64,000 nt of DNA from Apostichopus japonicus (GCF_037975245.1 NC_092562.1:6607501-6671500), one strand, 5' to 3'. Shown: positions 23,831 to 36,489, counted from the stretch's first letter. The notes: generated from the letters alone by a model not told the origin. Numbers and translations are program-made.

Positions 23831-23937
23831 ATACTTTTTAGTTTTTTCTAGGAATTTTCACTAAGTCACCATTAGAGTGCTATATTATGTTAAGTTATAG
23901 TCGCAAGAGAAATAAAAAAAGAGAGAAAAAAAAAGTA

Positions 23938-24839
23938 TGAACAGTCGCCTCGACAGACATTTAGAAAGGGGTATGGGATTGAGGCGCATCAACATGAGAA
24001 CAATATTTGCGGGGCACAGAATGCGGGTGATGCAAGCTGGCTCCCGGGGGGGGCAACGGTGCGAGCGCGAGGTGTAAAGCCATGGCGGTGTGGGGTCCCC
24101 CTGAAGCTGCTGTGCAGTTTTCATTATTAGCAGAACTTTTGTCATCTTTAAATCAGCAGAATCTTGGAAGAAGACGTATATTAAATAAATTATACTAGAA
24201 GTAAAAACGTTGTGTATCTTCTTGCCTATTGTTTATTGGACATGACATATTTCATTTGAGTGGGTGGCACCGAACAATTTCAACTCCCCACCCCTCCCCC
24301 TCCTCCCTAAACTACGACTGCTACCATGGCCAGCATGGCTTTATTAATGACAAGCCTCATGTTGATCGGTTCCGTTGCCTATACCCACTCTCGTGGATGT
24401 GTACTCAACGTTCCCAAACTTGTACTCGTATACTCATTACGTTGTACTCGTACTGCAGCACGTTACCCTATACTGCTCTCATACATACCGATGAAGGCTG
24501 CTGTCAATTATTGTGCTAAAGAGAGTTCTTATGAAATCTGGTTTCGCCATTTCTCTGTCAGAATGAGTGATAAAGCTATCCCACTTTCTCTGTGATGGAG
24601 TATACGTAACGAGGTAAGCATCTGTCTGCAATGTATACTTCCTTGTGAGACTCTGTCACAATACGTACGGTAATTACTATGTAAATTAGACACGATAATA
24701 CTTACAGGACAGCACGCTAAATGCTCTTCCTGCATTATATGTAATAAAATCATAATGTATATTTTCATCTAATCTGAATAACAGGGAATCAACCCCAATG
24801 ATGTTTCTGCCAGTTTCCTGTTCGTGATATATTCCTGTT

Positions 24840-24899
<60 letters not shown>

Positions 24900-26720
24900 C
24901 AGTATAATTCTGTTCTCGATGTAAATGGTTTCCCATGTATATTCCGCTTCTTTCGTTGCCATTGGTAAGGTCTGTTGCATTAGTTAGGAACGGTAGACTT
25001 TAAGACATAATATATGGAAATAGCCATGTGTCTTTATACACTGAGCGTTGATCAGTTTATGTTGTATCATGTTGCAATCTAACTAATCATAGTATTCAGT
25101 GATGTTGCATTACGGGTGACACTATGGTGTACTGTGGAGTTTGTTAGGGTCAAATACCGTCAACTTTCAGTTCATCACTGTGTTTAAATTTGGTATATGA
25201 GATATTTGGTAGGGGTTCAGAAAGACATCCAAGTTGTCTTGCGAGATTATTTCCGCAAAGGAGGATTTAAAAAAACTACAGCAAGGTGAATCTGTTTACC
25301 ATTGGATCTTCTCATTGAGATGTGTTGGAATCGCCTTGTCGGACTATGGATATCATATTGACATTTGTGGAACTGCCCCTCGGTTTGAGAACCATCTACA
25401 AATTATGTCTGGAAAAATCATCCAATATTACAATATTATCTAACGACAGGTGAACTTTCTAGCCCTGTGTGGAAAGAGGGAGTCATCGAAATATTGCAGT
25501 ATAAACCACAAATTCCTATTCCATACACACGTAACAATGTACTGACATGTCGAGTACTAGAGGCGTCTGTGAAACACATGCAGGTAAGGCCTACTGCATC
25601 GCAGCGTTGCAATAGTTGAGATCAACAACTCTATACTCTGTAACTTAAATCATGGTTGACTCATGCGTGCTGCATACCGGCACGGTATGTTCGATTGAAT
25701 CGCCAGTTATGTGTACCAAGGATCATAACCATAAGTGATACGATACAAGCAAACGTCATAACTATAGCGCTTTCTTTTTAGGTATCGGAGCTGGAGTGTT
25801 AGCATGTAACTTTGGCAGCCAACATTTAGGATATATATATACATCACCGTGTGTAACAAGTGGAAGTGTTCGATGTGATTATGTTTGTGCATTTATCATT
25901 TACGTGAAGTTCATGCAGCTTGAGTCGACCACCAAAGGAGGACTATATAGCCATATCTGCATCTGGTTGAAACATACTCGGAGTTCTGGAACAATTTGTT
26001 TTTATTTGTCTAGCAACTTACAGTTATGATTTTATTTGACCACGGAAATAGTATAATAGGACAATTACATAGTTGCTTTATTTCACGTATCATGCGCGTA
26101 ACAAGCGTTTGTCATTCAACACTTGCTTGACGCAAAAGAAAACACTAACGAAACATTCTGAAGAAAATAGTTCTATGTTATAGTTCTATGCCTATATGTA
26201 AATCTCATGATTCGTAGCATGCAGGTGTAATAAGGATTAATTCGATAATAAGGACACGATGGTGGCGCTGGTACTAACTGCAATTACAGAATACAACTCA
26301 AATCACCGACAGAGACGTAAACAAAGTCATACAGATAAGAACACTACATGTATAACCTTTACATGTATATATGCCATAGTGAAAGTCTTTAGGCCAACAG
26401 GTTTGAAATTTGAATGTTTAAGGAGAATATTAGTTTACAAAGTCATTATATACACGACACATACGGGTATAGTGATAATTATACCGGTAGTCAAAGCGAC
26501 ACAGTAATGTACCAAGATTGGTGGCGTGTATATTCTCATGGCTATATATATATATATATATACTGACTGGTGAGATACTTAGCAACATACAGTTATGACA
26601 TCATACCACTCGATCCTTGATACCTGCTGTAGTCTACATGGATACTTTTGTCAACGGAACATATAGGCTATGACTGCTCTGTGTTTGACATTTTGAGGTA
26701 ACTGAGTCTTTTCATTTGCA
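23938..26720. other. Region upstream of fucosyltransferase exon 1A
   Basis: No exon recognised. It contains a G-run near 24046, a long (TA)n tract at 24843-24896 and a shorter one at 26545-26562. The last roughly 180 bases before 26721 should hold the 5' UTR and perhaps the promoter of the first fucosyltransferase exon; the TA tract gives TATA-like sequence but no convincing single promoter. Confidence 0.5.
24843..24896. repeat. (TA)n microsatellite
   Basis: Continuous alternating TA for about 54 bases. Confidence 0.95.
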
Positions 26721-27295
26721 ATGCGGTTGCTACGATATGGGTTCAAGGGTGGCAGGGGTTTTGTTTTCATATCATGTCTTGGGCTTATGTCTGTTCTGAT
26801 CCTCGCGCTTCTAACATCTCGTGATTTCTTTACCAATATCGGAAATGAATATGTTGTTCGAGACATAGCCTTCTCAGACGACGTTTTTATTGGAACTACA
26901 AATATGAGATTAGTACTTGAAAGGGACAAAGCTGGCATAGATATGACGCAAGGAAACTACACTTGGTCGGGGAGTGGTATTAACAATACGACGATATCAT
27001 CATATAAGACTACTCTCAACAGTGTCGGTAATAAAAGCAAGAATTTGCAACAGTCGTTAAAGAGCGAAATTAATTCTCATAGCGAACAAACTTTTAATGA
27101 ATCGATGCCTTGCGTGAGGATAGGAGTGTACGCTGGGCGTAATGGAGGAAAATGGCAAGGTGGATATGTTTGTCCAGAGACTAATTGTTATGTTCTAGTG
27201 GTCCAGTCATTACATTATCCATATCTTAAAGACGCTCACGCACTTTACGTACCGCAAACTTCTCTACCCCAAGCTGACTTCAAGAACATGAGTAG
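26721..27295 (+). CDS. Fucosyltransferase GT10, candidate first exon 1A
   Basis: The exon starts at an ATG and encodes 191 residues plus two bases. Residues about 13-31 (VFISCLGLMSVLILALLTS) form the signal anchor of a type II Golgi protein after a short basic tail. A Ser/Thr/Asn-rich stem with several NxT/NxS sites follows. From about residue 130 the GT10 N-terminal domain begins: CVRIGVYAGRNGGKWQGGYV, CPETNCYV, then DAHALYVPQ, the equivalent of the aDavvfh strand in alpha-1,3-fucosyltransferases. The donor is AG|GTAAGT at 27296. It leaves a codon with two bases, the phase required by the catalytic exon at 48760. No other catalytic exon was found in the 14.5 kb before exon 1B. Alternatively it is an orphan exon of a lost paralogue. 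Confidence 0.82.
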
Positions 27296-30193
27296 GTAAG
27301 TGTCTGAGCTTCAGTGTTAACAATGTCTCAAGTCACACATAGGTGTGGGCAGTTTGACTTGGTTATGGGTATGGCCGTACATTCACCATTTCTCAAGGGG
27401 CTGGAGGTGTCGAGCTATTTCGGAGCCAACTAGCTCTGTTTGAAACCTACTTCAGTACAGCAAAAGCAGCATCTTGTTTTATATAATTATTTACCTGCAC
27501 ACTGATATTGGCTGGGAGTACAGGGGGGTGGGGCAAGGTCATCAGAAGCTGCTGAATTTTAAAAAGAGAAATACATTTCAGAAAGAGTATTTGTTCTGAA
27601 GTTCTATTAAGTGTGTAAAGTGGGAGGGTCCAGGAGGGGTATGTCACATGGACAGATAATTAGTCGACTTGAAAGAAGTCACTAATGTTCATTACCTCTC
27701 GGCGGACCTCATGTGACTCGACTAAAGTCGTTGATTCGATTAAGTTACTCGACGTTTGTTTACTATTTCAGTAGTTTTATAGATTTGAACTACACTCTAT
27801 ACTTATATTATCTATTTAAATAAATCTTAATCTTATATAAATCTATTTTAGCAGATGTTGAATGTGAAACAGGTAACATTCAAAGTCTTAGTGCAGTCTG
27901 AAACATAGAGAGTTGCTTTAAGCAAACCATGGTGAATATCTAAGAATATTGCAAAATGTACATACATGGTAAAGGATGGTTGAGTCATTGTAAGTGTAAA
28001 TCGGTATACATTGGAATGACAGAAATTATCAGCAAGAGCTGCTATTTATAGGCTATAGGTTTATGAGTAAACTTAGTAATGCCCGTACATTTCTAATTAT
28101 CTCTGTATATAAACACCGTTACACGGCTTGATGGTTATGAAATGAAATATGCAACTATACTAACTCGGATCATAACACGGTGGTCGTTCACTGCCGGTTA
28201 AAGGGTGTGAAGACTCGCGCAAAAAGAAACGTCTAATGCCGGTAATCTGACCTAGTTTCGAATGAGGTGTAACAGTAGTGTTAGACACCAACATCGATCC
28301 CAGAAAATACACACAGCTTCTACCGTCGGTAATTAGACACTAGTATACAGTCAGTACATACAGCTGCGGTCAATACCCACAGCACAGTGTACTAACGATA
28401 CAGCGATGGACATCTCAGGTCCAGCTAGAGATAACAAGGTATCACGTTTCATTACTGTACTGTCTGCATTTTGTAGCGACACGAACAAAACGTCACTTGC
28501 AAGCGACGGAAAGTTAACTTTATCAGACGGCCGCAAGCGGTTTGGGGCGAGTCTTCAATGCCTTTAAGATAGGTCCTGGTGATAAAAGTGGTATCAATGA
28601 ACTGTTTGTTGTATAGGTTTATTAGTGTAACGACTAATTCCTGTTCATTACTAATTATTGCTCTACACCTGGCAACTGTATACTAGCACGGATCATGTAC
28701 TCGTGGTTCTTCAGCTATACCGGTTAAGGAAGCTGCTTCAATGAAATGTTGTCAGTTTGAGATGTAATATTTAAAGATATTCATGTGTTACTTTAAGCAA
28801 TACCTTAAGACAGAAAAGTTAAGCCAGCCTCGCGTGAATCTTAATTTTCTGCTGTTGCAACGGTAATTTTATGATTTGAACCTTTTGAACGGTTAGAATA
28901 AACACACCAATTGTGTAATTTACCGACTTTTTTACAGTTTTATTCAAGATGAAACCAAGTGTGCCAACCTTTGGACGCTTTGACAGCCAAGCGGTAACGT
29001 TGAATTGCTTGTCAAGGTGTCTAAAGGTTGTCAATATAATGTCCGTTATAAGAATTTACATAGATGATTGTTGCACTTAACCAGTAATTGCCTACCAGTA
29101 TTACCTAAATCGGATATGTGGCTGACAGGACGGCTGACAGTAATGGTGAAGGTGAAGGTTTTACAGATGTCAGTTTCATTGATATTTCTAGAAGTGGGAG
29201 TATTTTTCAATCCAGAAGGTGAGGTAACGATAGAGGTGAAAGTGAAGCGAAGCCAAGCATTTGTCGAATGCCAAAAACCACTCACAATTAGCTACTGCAT
29301 GTTGGTAAATATGTCCTCCTTGGCACTTGCTATATAAAAAATATACAATATGTAAAATATCACGTGACCGTTTGTATATGTGTCTTATAGTTTGAAAGAG
29401 AAAGAGTGAATTCATCTCCAGGAACTGAGGAAAACACCGACATGAATGTTGAACATGAATGTTGAACATGTAAATCTTCTTTTAAAAGTCTTATCGTAAA
29501 CGACCTTTAGTATGTGAATCAATGGTTCCATGTTTGATGAAAACTGTTAGACAGTCTATAAGAGTCCAGGCGGGGCCAGCCCAATATTAACTAACGACAA
29601 GGTACGTGTGTCACCTCCAGCGTTACATGTACCGTAGCGTCTAACAGCTAAAATATTCTAAACTTATAGCTGAATTATTAAGTATGGTTTTATCATTATA
29701 TAGTTTTTGACAATGCCAAGCAATACCGTCGCCTATATGCTGCTGATATCTATATGTAACTGTTGAGATTTTACAACCAGTCAGAAACCGACTGCTGGCA
29801 CTCTGTACCTACTGCATTATATGAGGCACGGAACAATACTTCCGTCGATAACAAACAAAACATATCCGTTGTATTGTGCGGCGCAGAATCTACAAGTGCG
29901 GGGTTGGTTTCTTCCACCGACAAGTTTTCTATAGCGTGAAATTAAAGGGGAACAAACACAACAAGCATCACTGTCCTATGTGATAGCGATGCTTGTAACG
30001 AACAGCCCCCCCCCCCTCCCCAAAAAAGAGGGTTCATTTATTGCTATTATTCCAAATGATTGGAGACTTGATCAAGTCTAAATATGACGTCACTAACTGC
30101 AATGCTTTCAGTGCTAACATTGTTCTCATCCTCCTTGAGAATATAACCAGAAAACCAAAGAGGAGATTAAGAGCTTTCACCTTTTGGAGCACT
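27296..30193. other. Intron/intergenic, no gene seen
   Basis: No exon or transposon recognised. A short tandem (GAACATGAATGTT twice) lies at 29440-29468. A poly-C run lies near 30005-30018. If exon 1A splices to 48760 this is all intron. Confidence 0.5.
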
Positions 30194-30572
30194 CAGTGGC
30201 GGAGCGTCCATACAGTCAGGGGGCGGATGCCCCCCCCCCCCCCTGACGGACTCAAATGGACTGTCCGCGCCCTTATCAGCTATTTACCACTTTTTACTTA
30301 TTCGCGAATTATTTACTTTTTTATTGCGCCCTCATCTACCTATTGACATTTGTCACATTTTGTTGGCGATGACACCTATTTATTCTTCGTTTATCTGCAA
30401 ATTAGCAAGGCCAGGAAAGGGTCATTTCCGGCGATCTAGGAAGTATCTTTACTCAAAAAATTTCTGTACGCTCCGCGCCAACCTGTGGTGGCGCTCTGCT
30501 TAGATAGTGTCGAAAGCGCCCCTATACAGACCATTCTCGCCCCCTTGACCAATACCTCTAGCTCCGCCACTG
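30194..30572 (-). mobile_element. hAT-like non-autonomous TIR element, 379 bp
   Basis: It begins CAGTGGCGGAGCGTCC and ends CTAGCTCCGCCACTG. The 12-bp TIR is perfect. The 8-bp duplication GGAGCACT flanks it exactly (30186-30193 and 30573-30580). It is the inverted counterpart of 2787-3221, with the core at about 30420-30512 on the minus strand. It is shorter than its relative and has no coding capacity. Confidence 0.92.
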
Positions 30573-30580
30573 GGAGCACT

Positions 30581-31662
30581 ATGACATCACAGATTGACAA
30601 AATAGCAGCCCTACACACAACTTTTGAACGGTGGTCGTACCAAATTTGATTTTCCCTATATAGCTGCCTATAGCCGAGTTGGTCAACACGAAGATCTTGT
30701 TTATAAGCTAGCGCACATGTCAAGTAAAACTGAGATATGCTTGCAAGGAGTGTGGCTATCTCTTGTATCAAAACCTGTATCAAAACCATTGGATTGCCGT
30801 CTAGATGGTGGATTTGCGTGCAAGTCTAGTGATATTGGTTGTATCAAATTCTTATGCTCCCATCCCTCCCCTACTCACCAGATATATTTCTATTTAGGGA
30901 GCCGCCATACAGTAAGGTTGAGCCTGTTGTCCAGTACTGATAATATACAGTTACACACATGTGTTTACTTTGTCAAGGAAACAGTAGCTAAGGCTGATAG
31001 CCGACGACTGATTTTTCAGTTTCAAATTGTTCTTTCAAATTGTTTTTTTATAAATTAACGAAGATCAGAGTGGATATAGAGAACTGTACCACGCACCGAA
31101 CCACTGGACAGGTCTGATCCCCTTTAGCACTGAACAAGTTATAAACCAGTAAAATCTCGCGGAACTGAAACGGGTAATATATGTCACCGTGCCCCTCTTC
31201 AAGTCTTCATTCTTCCGTTAGTACATTATGAACATGAGAAGAAACTATTATTTAGCCCATACTCCTGTGCCCCCTGATTGACCCCCTTTGGCCCACTGAT
31301 TGACCTAGGTACCCCGAGGCTGCTAAGTCGGAGTCTATGAGGTAATGTTTGAAGAAAATGATTACCCACTTTAAGCGTAACCAATTTCGTATTCATCTGA
31401 AGTTGGGTATTTATCAGAAAGATCAGGTCATCAGCTTACACAAGCGTTGAACGACTCTACAGCAGGATGGACATCCGGATGTTTAGAACTGATATAACCC
31501 ATTTCGGAACTGTGCTTACCTGGATATGATATCACTTTTAAGTCAATCCGTTAGAGTATACCATGTATGGATTCAACTTAATGGACATTAACCACTGCTG
31601 CCCTAAATACACGTATATAACATTCGCGGTGATTTAATTATAGAAAGCGAATGATGAAATTA
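30581..31662. other. Intron/intergenic, no gene seen
   Basis: One long open frame (30624-31058) has no recognisable domain and no splice or start context that argues for a gene. Otherwise nothing seen. Confidence 0.5.
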
Positions 31663-32245
31663 TTAAAGGATTAGTTCAGGTGTTTGACATGTCTATTTTG
31701 TATGAAAGAGCACAAAAAGACAAAAAGAACAGTGAAGAAACTACCATGATAGCATGCTCTGTTAAGGAGATATGACACTTTGAAGATATCAAAATTTCTT
31801 TGAAAATGACTGGTGTAGAAAGACTATAGCTGTGAGGGTGTGATGTCACATCCTCACTTCCTTAACATGTTGCGAATATATTTCTTTAAAAATTATTTAC
31901 ATTTTTTAACACATTTGAAAATAATATAATCAAAAATTCTTCAGATGTTTAATCTCAAATACTTCCTTTGACAAATATGAGATCTCCTGACATATCTTTT
32001 GGTTGAAAGTCATGAAATCTCACAAAATATTTAGAAAAAAAAACAAAGACTTTTCAGGAATGTGAGGATGTGACTTCACAGCTAGTCAGATTTCAGCAGT
32101 TTCTACACAATCTGATAAAACTTTACACTTGAATATCTCTTTAACCGAAAAAGATATTTGAAAAGTTTTTTTTCACCATTGTGTTTCTTTTATTTTCCTT
32201 TTTCATATAACATAAACATGTATGGCAACTGAACCAATCCTTTAA
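31663..32245. mobile_element. TTAA-flanked fold-back element, about 580 bp
   Basis: TTAA occurs at both ends (31663-31666 and 32242-32245). Inside, AAGGATTAGTTCAGGTG on the left matches, inverted, the right end CAACTGAACCAATCCTT, and the match continues to CATG. Much of the body is an imperfect palindrome: AGCTGTGAGG..GTGATGTCACATCC on the left pairs with GGATGTGACTTCACAGCT on the right. TTAA targets are used by piggyBac and Kolobok groups. There is no transposase frame, so it is a MITE of one of these groups. Confidence 0.78.
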
Positions 32246-33169
32246 GGGTGATGATATGAGTGGTTTTCAGGTTGAGCTCTGCTTTAGACGGCTAATGATG
32301 CTGTTAGCAACAAGATTCCCTCATGTAAATATAATAATTTATACCAACCAATTGTCAGTATTTGTGTGTTGGTAAGTGATACGAAAGCTTGCATATATAT
32401 TCATTTCTTTTCACTGAAACTGCACAACTCATTGAACTAAATACAGGAAGCTCGTAACACAGCATGGATTATACAAACCTTGAACGACTTTGATTGTAAG
32501 AAATTTAACGTGGTCGTGGATATAGCAAAACTTGGCGAAGGGTAATATTTCTATTTGTAAGGTACCGTAGTTTGCATATAGATTAATTGCTTTGGCCCTA
32601 ACGTATTTAACATGCAACAACTTCACCAAAGTTTTGAAATTACCTTACCTTGGTTCTGGCCTTTTTATGGTGTACTGCCCCCTCCCCCTCCCCCTTTTTC
32701 AACCCCACGCAACAATATTGAAAGTAGTTATTAGCACAAAGTTGCGTGCATACCTAATTAAAGCCTAATTAATGTAGAGCCTTTATATGCCTCGGGATGC
32801 ACAATTTGACGTCTAACATTTACATATTTCGGGGGGATAACATTCAAACCCCTACATATATAGGAGCCTGCCAGTGCTTCAAAGACCTGTGCCACAAACC
32901 TCCCCGCCCCTCCTTTTAATAAGGAAATATGGATCCGTCCAACGGCAATACATGACATATGGTATGTCTGAAAACAGACAATTTCGTGTATTTTAGATAT
33001 GTATTTCAATTGTCTACATTAGTACGTTGCCCTTTATATAGCTTACCTCCAATATACGCTAATATATAAACAGACAGTAATAATGAGCATATCTATGACA
33101 CATAACTACTTCCTGAACGTATTGAGCCAAAGTTAATGCTGTGCCAAAATAGAAGGCTTAGAAGCACCA
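32246..33169. other. Intron/intergenic, no gene seen
   Basis: C-rich patch near 32672-32700. The stretch 32655-32760 resembles 14340-14450. No coding segment recognised. Confidence 0.5.
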
Positions 33170-33303
33170 AGAGCCAGATCAGTTCGAGAACCAGATCAGG
33201 CCCAGAGCCAGATCAGGCCTGGGGCCATATCAGGCCTGGGGCCAGATCAGGCCTGGGGCCATATCAGGCCAAGAGCCAGATCAGGCTTAGCCAGATCAGG
33301 CCA
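33170..33303 (+). repeat. 17-18-bp tandem repeat (CAGATCAGGCC)
   Basis: About seven or eight degenerate units of the type CCAGATCAGGCCTGGGG, alternating with a CCATATCAGG variant. Confidence 0.85.
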
Positions 33304-33568
33304 CGGGAACAATTTTGTCAACTATCTTCCCTTTTTGCACTCTTCATTATTCCTTATAGGTATAATAGTAAAATGCGAATCAACTATTCTTCCTCCCAAA
33401 TTTTTCCCGGACTCCCAATTGACCAGGGTTGTCGCACCCTTCCCCCATCCCCACCCCTCGCCCGCTCTCGTCAGTCGATAGCAGTTATACAAGCAAACGG
33501 TTATACGTTACAAATTACGTAACTGTAAAATGTGATTCAATGCAGGAATAACGCGCATATATACGTAC

Positions 33569-33749
33569 CTCTGGACCATCTGAATCCACTCTGCAGTGGA
33601 GATAATGTCTTATTTTCTGTACATCTAAAGAGGTCATTGTTATTGAGCGCCACCCTCAGAGTTTGATTAAATTCTTCATGTGTCAGTAGCTCGCACTCAC
33701 ATGCAAGTTCTTGATTTTCATACATAATGGGAAAAGGTGGGACCCACCC
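33569..33749 (-). other. Possible exon next to the 39-bp minisatellite
   Basis: On the minus strand the 39-bp repeat frame runs out into unique sequence containing NQELACECELLTHEEFNQ and FRCTENKTLSPLQ, ending FRWSRG. A strong splice donor (AGAG|GTACGTAT) follows just below 33569. There is no recognised domain. No ATG or convincing acceptor was found at the far side of the array. It may be an exon of an unknown gene or a chance open frame. Confidence 0.25.
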
Positions 33750-34178
33750 TGTGACCATCATTGTCCTGGGGTCTGACCTGGGCCACTCGGTGACCATTAT
33801 TGTCCCGGGGTCTGACCTGGGCCACCCGGTGACCATCATTGTCCCGGGGTCTGACCTGGGCCACTCGGTGACCATCATTGTCCCGGGGTCTGACCTGGGC
33901 CACCCGGTGACCATCATTGTCCCGGGGTCTGACCTGGGCCACCCGGTGACCATCATTGTCCCGGGGTCTGACCTGGGCCACCCGGTGACCATCATTGTCT
34001 CGGGGTCTGACCTGGGCCACCCGGTGACCATCATTGTCCCGGGGTCTGACCTGGGCAACCCGGTGACCATCATTGTCTCGGGGTCTGACCTGGGCAACCC
34101 GGTGACCATCATTGTCCCGGGGTCTGACCTGGGCCACCTGGTGACCATCATTGTCCCGGGGTCTGACCTGGGTCCTCG
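33750..34178 (+). repeat. 39-bp minisatellite, 11 copies
   Basis: Eleven units beginning GTGACCATCATTGTCCCGGG and ending GACCTGGGCCACCCG. Units differ by only one to four substitutions and the length is always 39. Because 39 is a multiple of three and the unit lacks stops in several frames, long open frames appear on both strands with a 13-residue period. The near identity implies recent expansion. Confidence 0.95.
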
Positions 34179-35607
34179 ATACCTGGTTTCAGACAATTAT
34201 TCAAATATTCCGCATATAACTGGAGTCGTTTAAAATTTCTAAAGTTTTCAAATGAAATCAATGTTACAATTATCGTTGTTGTATAAGTATGCAGGGCCGT
34301 TGGTCACGGATGTTCTTAAAAGCTCTCTTCCAATTGAAACAAGGTAAACAATTCAATACTTTAAAACTTCAAAATTTACAAGTGAACTAATTCAAACCAG
34401 TTCGTCAAGTTTTCCCCGACTCTACTCAAATAAATAATACTACGGGACTGGCTGTGACTTAACAAAGTGCGCAAACCCTCTTTGTGTACTCGAGGGGGGG
34501 GGGGGTGGGGGAGTTGTTAAGTCGTCCAGGGATGGGGTGTAATGGGAGTGATATCCCTCCCCTTTGAGAAATGTAAGGTGCTTTAGACCTTAAACTGACG
34601 GCAATCGTTTCTAATATACAGAATGTAAACAAAACATGAAGTAAAGTACTCCTTTAAAGATAATTGACCTTCTATTGAATGGTCATCGATATATCCGTTA
34701 TTTCAATGTATGCTGTGATTCATGGCATGATATTGGAGAGTTGAAGGAAGCCCTTCTCCCTTTGTCACTTACACTGTGACAGATTCATTTTCTCATTTAT
34801 AAAAAAAAGAATGTTGCATTTCTAAAGGGTCAATGAATGCCTAATAAAACACTCAAATGCAGCATAGCTGGAATTATTGTCAACTACGGAAATGGGTTGA
34901 TCCAAAGTAGGCGTAAAGAATGGAAGGGGATTTCCCAATATTATTAAACTCGCCATGAGACCATTCTTGTAAATGTGCTAAACGGAAATTCTCATGCGCT
35001 GCCTCAACTTATTTCCTCGTACACGTCTGTGATAGCGGTATGATCTACAGTTTAAGGGATGGTATTTGAAACAAGTTAGTGTTGATATGAAGAAAAGAAG
35101 AAGAAAGGGTTGTGACTGCAGTTCTGGTCACCGCTAAATATTAATATTATTTCATTGTTTTAAACTTTCTAATAACTTGACCCACATTGTGTTATACTTC
35201 ATACAAACAAAAGATGATGTATGGAATCTAACACCATATTTTGTGGGACCAACTTGAAAAAGACAAATCATGTTATTTCAGGCTATAAGCGTAAATTGCC
35301 TATTGACTTTGCATTTGAGGAAATGAACTTATGGAATGCGCGCATGTTTTATTAAACTTATAGTTCCCGGTCACCTTTCATTGATTAGCCTCTGATGCAT
35401 AAAGGAGTATTTCTCATAACAGTAAAAGTGGCTCAGAGGTATAATCGGTCTGATAACATGTGAGGTGTCTATAACATACCAAACTTCATTGTGTACATAT
35501 ACAGTATACTGCCATCCTTTAATATTCAATTGATTCGTGATGTGTTCACAAACACGTTGGTATACTGTAACAGATGTATGAGAGTCACGACAGTGTCTCC
35601 AAAGAGT

Positions 35608-35611
<4 letters not shown>
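34179..35611. other. Intron/intergenic, no gene seen
   Basis: G-run at about 34494-34512. Otherwise AT-rich unique sequence. Confidence 0.5.

Positions 35612-35665
<54 letters not shown>
35612..35665. repeat. (TA)n microsatellite
   Basis: Alternating TA for about 54 bases, with a shorter TA run at 35689-35705. Confidence 0.95.
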
Positions 35666-35668
<3 letters not shown>

Positions 35669-36046
35669 TTACTTATTTATATTTATATACATATATATAT
35701 ATATAGCACTGGATTGGGGTATATGTTGACACCCTTCAAAGTGGGGTATATGTTGCCATTTGGATCATGTAACCAAACACCATGGTAGGGGTATCATGTT
35801 TTACCTTGTATACCACTTGTCACATACCAGGGGGTATATGATGGCAAAACTTTTTAGGGGTGATTCTATAACCCATAAGGGAACGGTATATCCATTTCGG
35901 TTAACATCAGTCCAGAGCGCATTTCATATCCCATATTCGGGGTGTTTGTTTACCACCATACATTTAGTGTAATATATATGGCACCAAAGATATCAAGGTG
36001 TATTTCTGTTGTGAAAGTAACAAACTTATGCAATCAATATATTTCT

Positions 36047-36090
36047 TGATAAAATCACTGAGTCAGTATACTGACTCAGTGTTTTTATCA
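36047..36090. repeat. 44-bp palindrome with two AP-1-type motifs
   Basis: The sequence is its own inverse over 21 of 22 base pairs with no loop. The single mismatch pairs 36055 with 36082. Each half contains TGAGTCA, the consensus for AP-1/Maf-type bZIP factors, in opposite orientations around a central GTATAC. It could be a regulatory site or a cruciform-prone relic of a fold-back element. Only sequence symmetry supports this. Confidence 0.8.
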
Positions 36091-36489
36091 ATGTTTTCTT
36101 CCCAATCCGTTTGACATGTGTACTATTCTGGGGCAAACAAAAACAAAGATGGCGAAAATCGGTGGCTTTAAACTTTACACCTTTGGAGAAAATTATTGTG
36201 TTCATTTACCTATATCGGTCTTAAGTACATATACAAATATCGGGCTCCTACAAAACATGGTCGGGATACCAAAAATTCGAAGCCAAAAGCCCGACGGGCT
36301 ACCACTTTGCAAAATATATTTCGAGCACTGTCGGATTTGCCTAACCAACATATTGACTAAACCAGAAGACTACGTCCTCCCACTCATTCGTATGATCATA
36401 TGAGTTCCACTACGGTGCTACTATGATGATTTACGTCAATTATGGCAACTGCGTACGAAAGATGCCCTCCCATAAAACCCATCCAAATG

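Larger units (their letters stand above)
20283..23937 (+). mobile_element. L1/Tx1-type LINE, 5'-truncated, nearly intact ORF2
   Basis: This is the 3' 3.6 kb of a long non-LTR retrotransposon on the plus strand. In order it has the C-terminal half of an apurinic-type endonuclease, a linker, reverse transcriptase, a C-terminal domain with a Cys/His zinc knuckle, a stop at 23828-23830 and an A-rich tail around 23907-23937. Motif spacing fits the L1/Tx1 group. The reading frame is broken only twice, both times in homopolymers. A target duplication was not clearly seen. Confidence 0.92.

Noticed and set aside
26651-26938. Minus-strand open frame over fucosyltransferase exon 1A
   Set aside because: Antisense shadow of the plus-strand exon, which has the membrane anchor, GT10 motifs and splice donor.
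30624-31058. 144-codon open frame
   Set aside because: No recognisable domain, and its start overlaps the end region of a TIR element. Length alone is weak evidence in AT-rich non-coding DNA.
33718-34233. Long overlapping open frames on both strands
   Set aside because: They are a by-product of a stop-free 39-bp unit whose length is a multiple of three. Only the small flanking segment at 33569-33749 was kept, as a weak exon candidate.
35612-35705. TA repeats considered as a CRISPR-like or promoter TATA signal
   Set aside because: Plain dinucleotide microsatellites. The window is eukaryotic, and the tandem arrays have no spacer/repeat structure.
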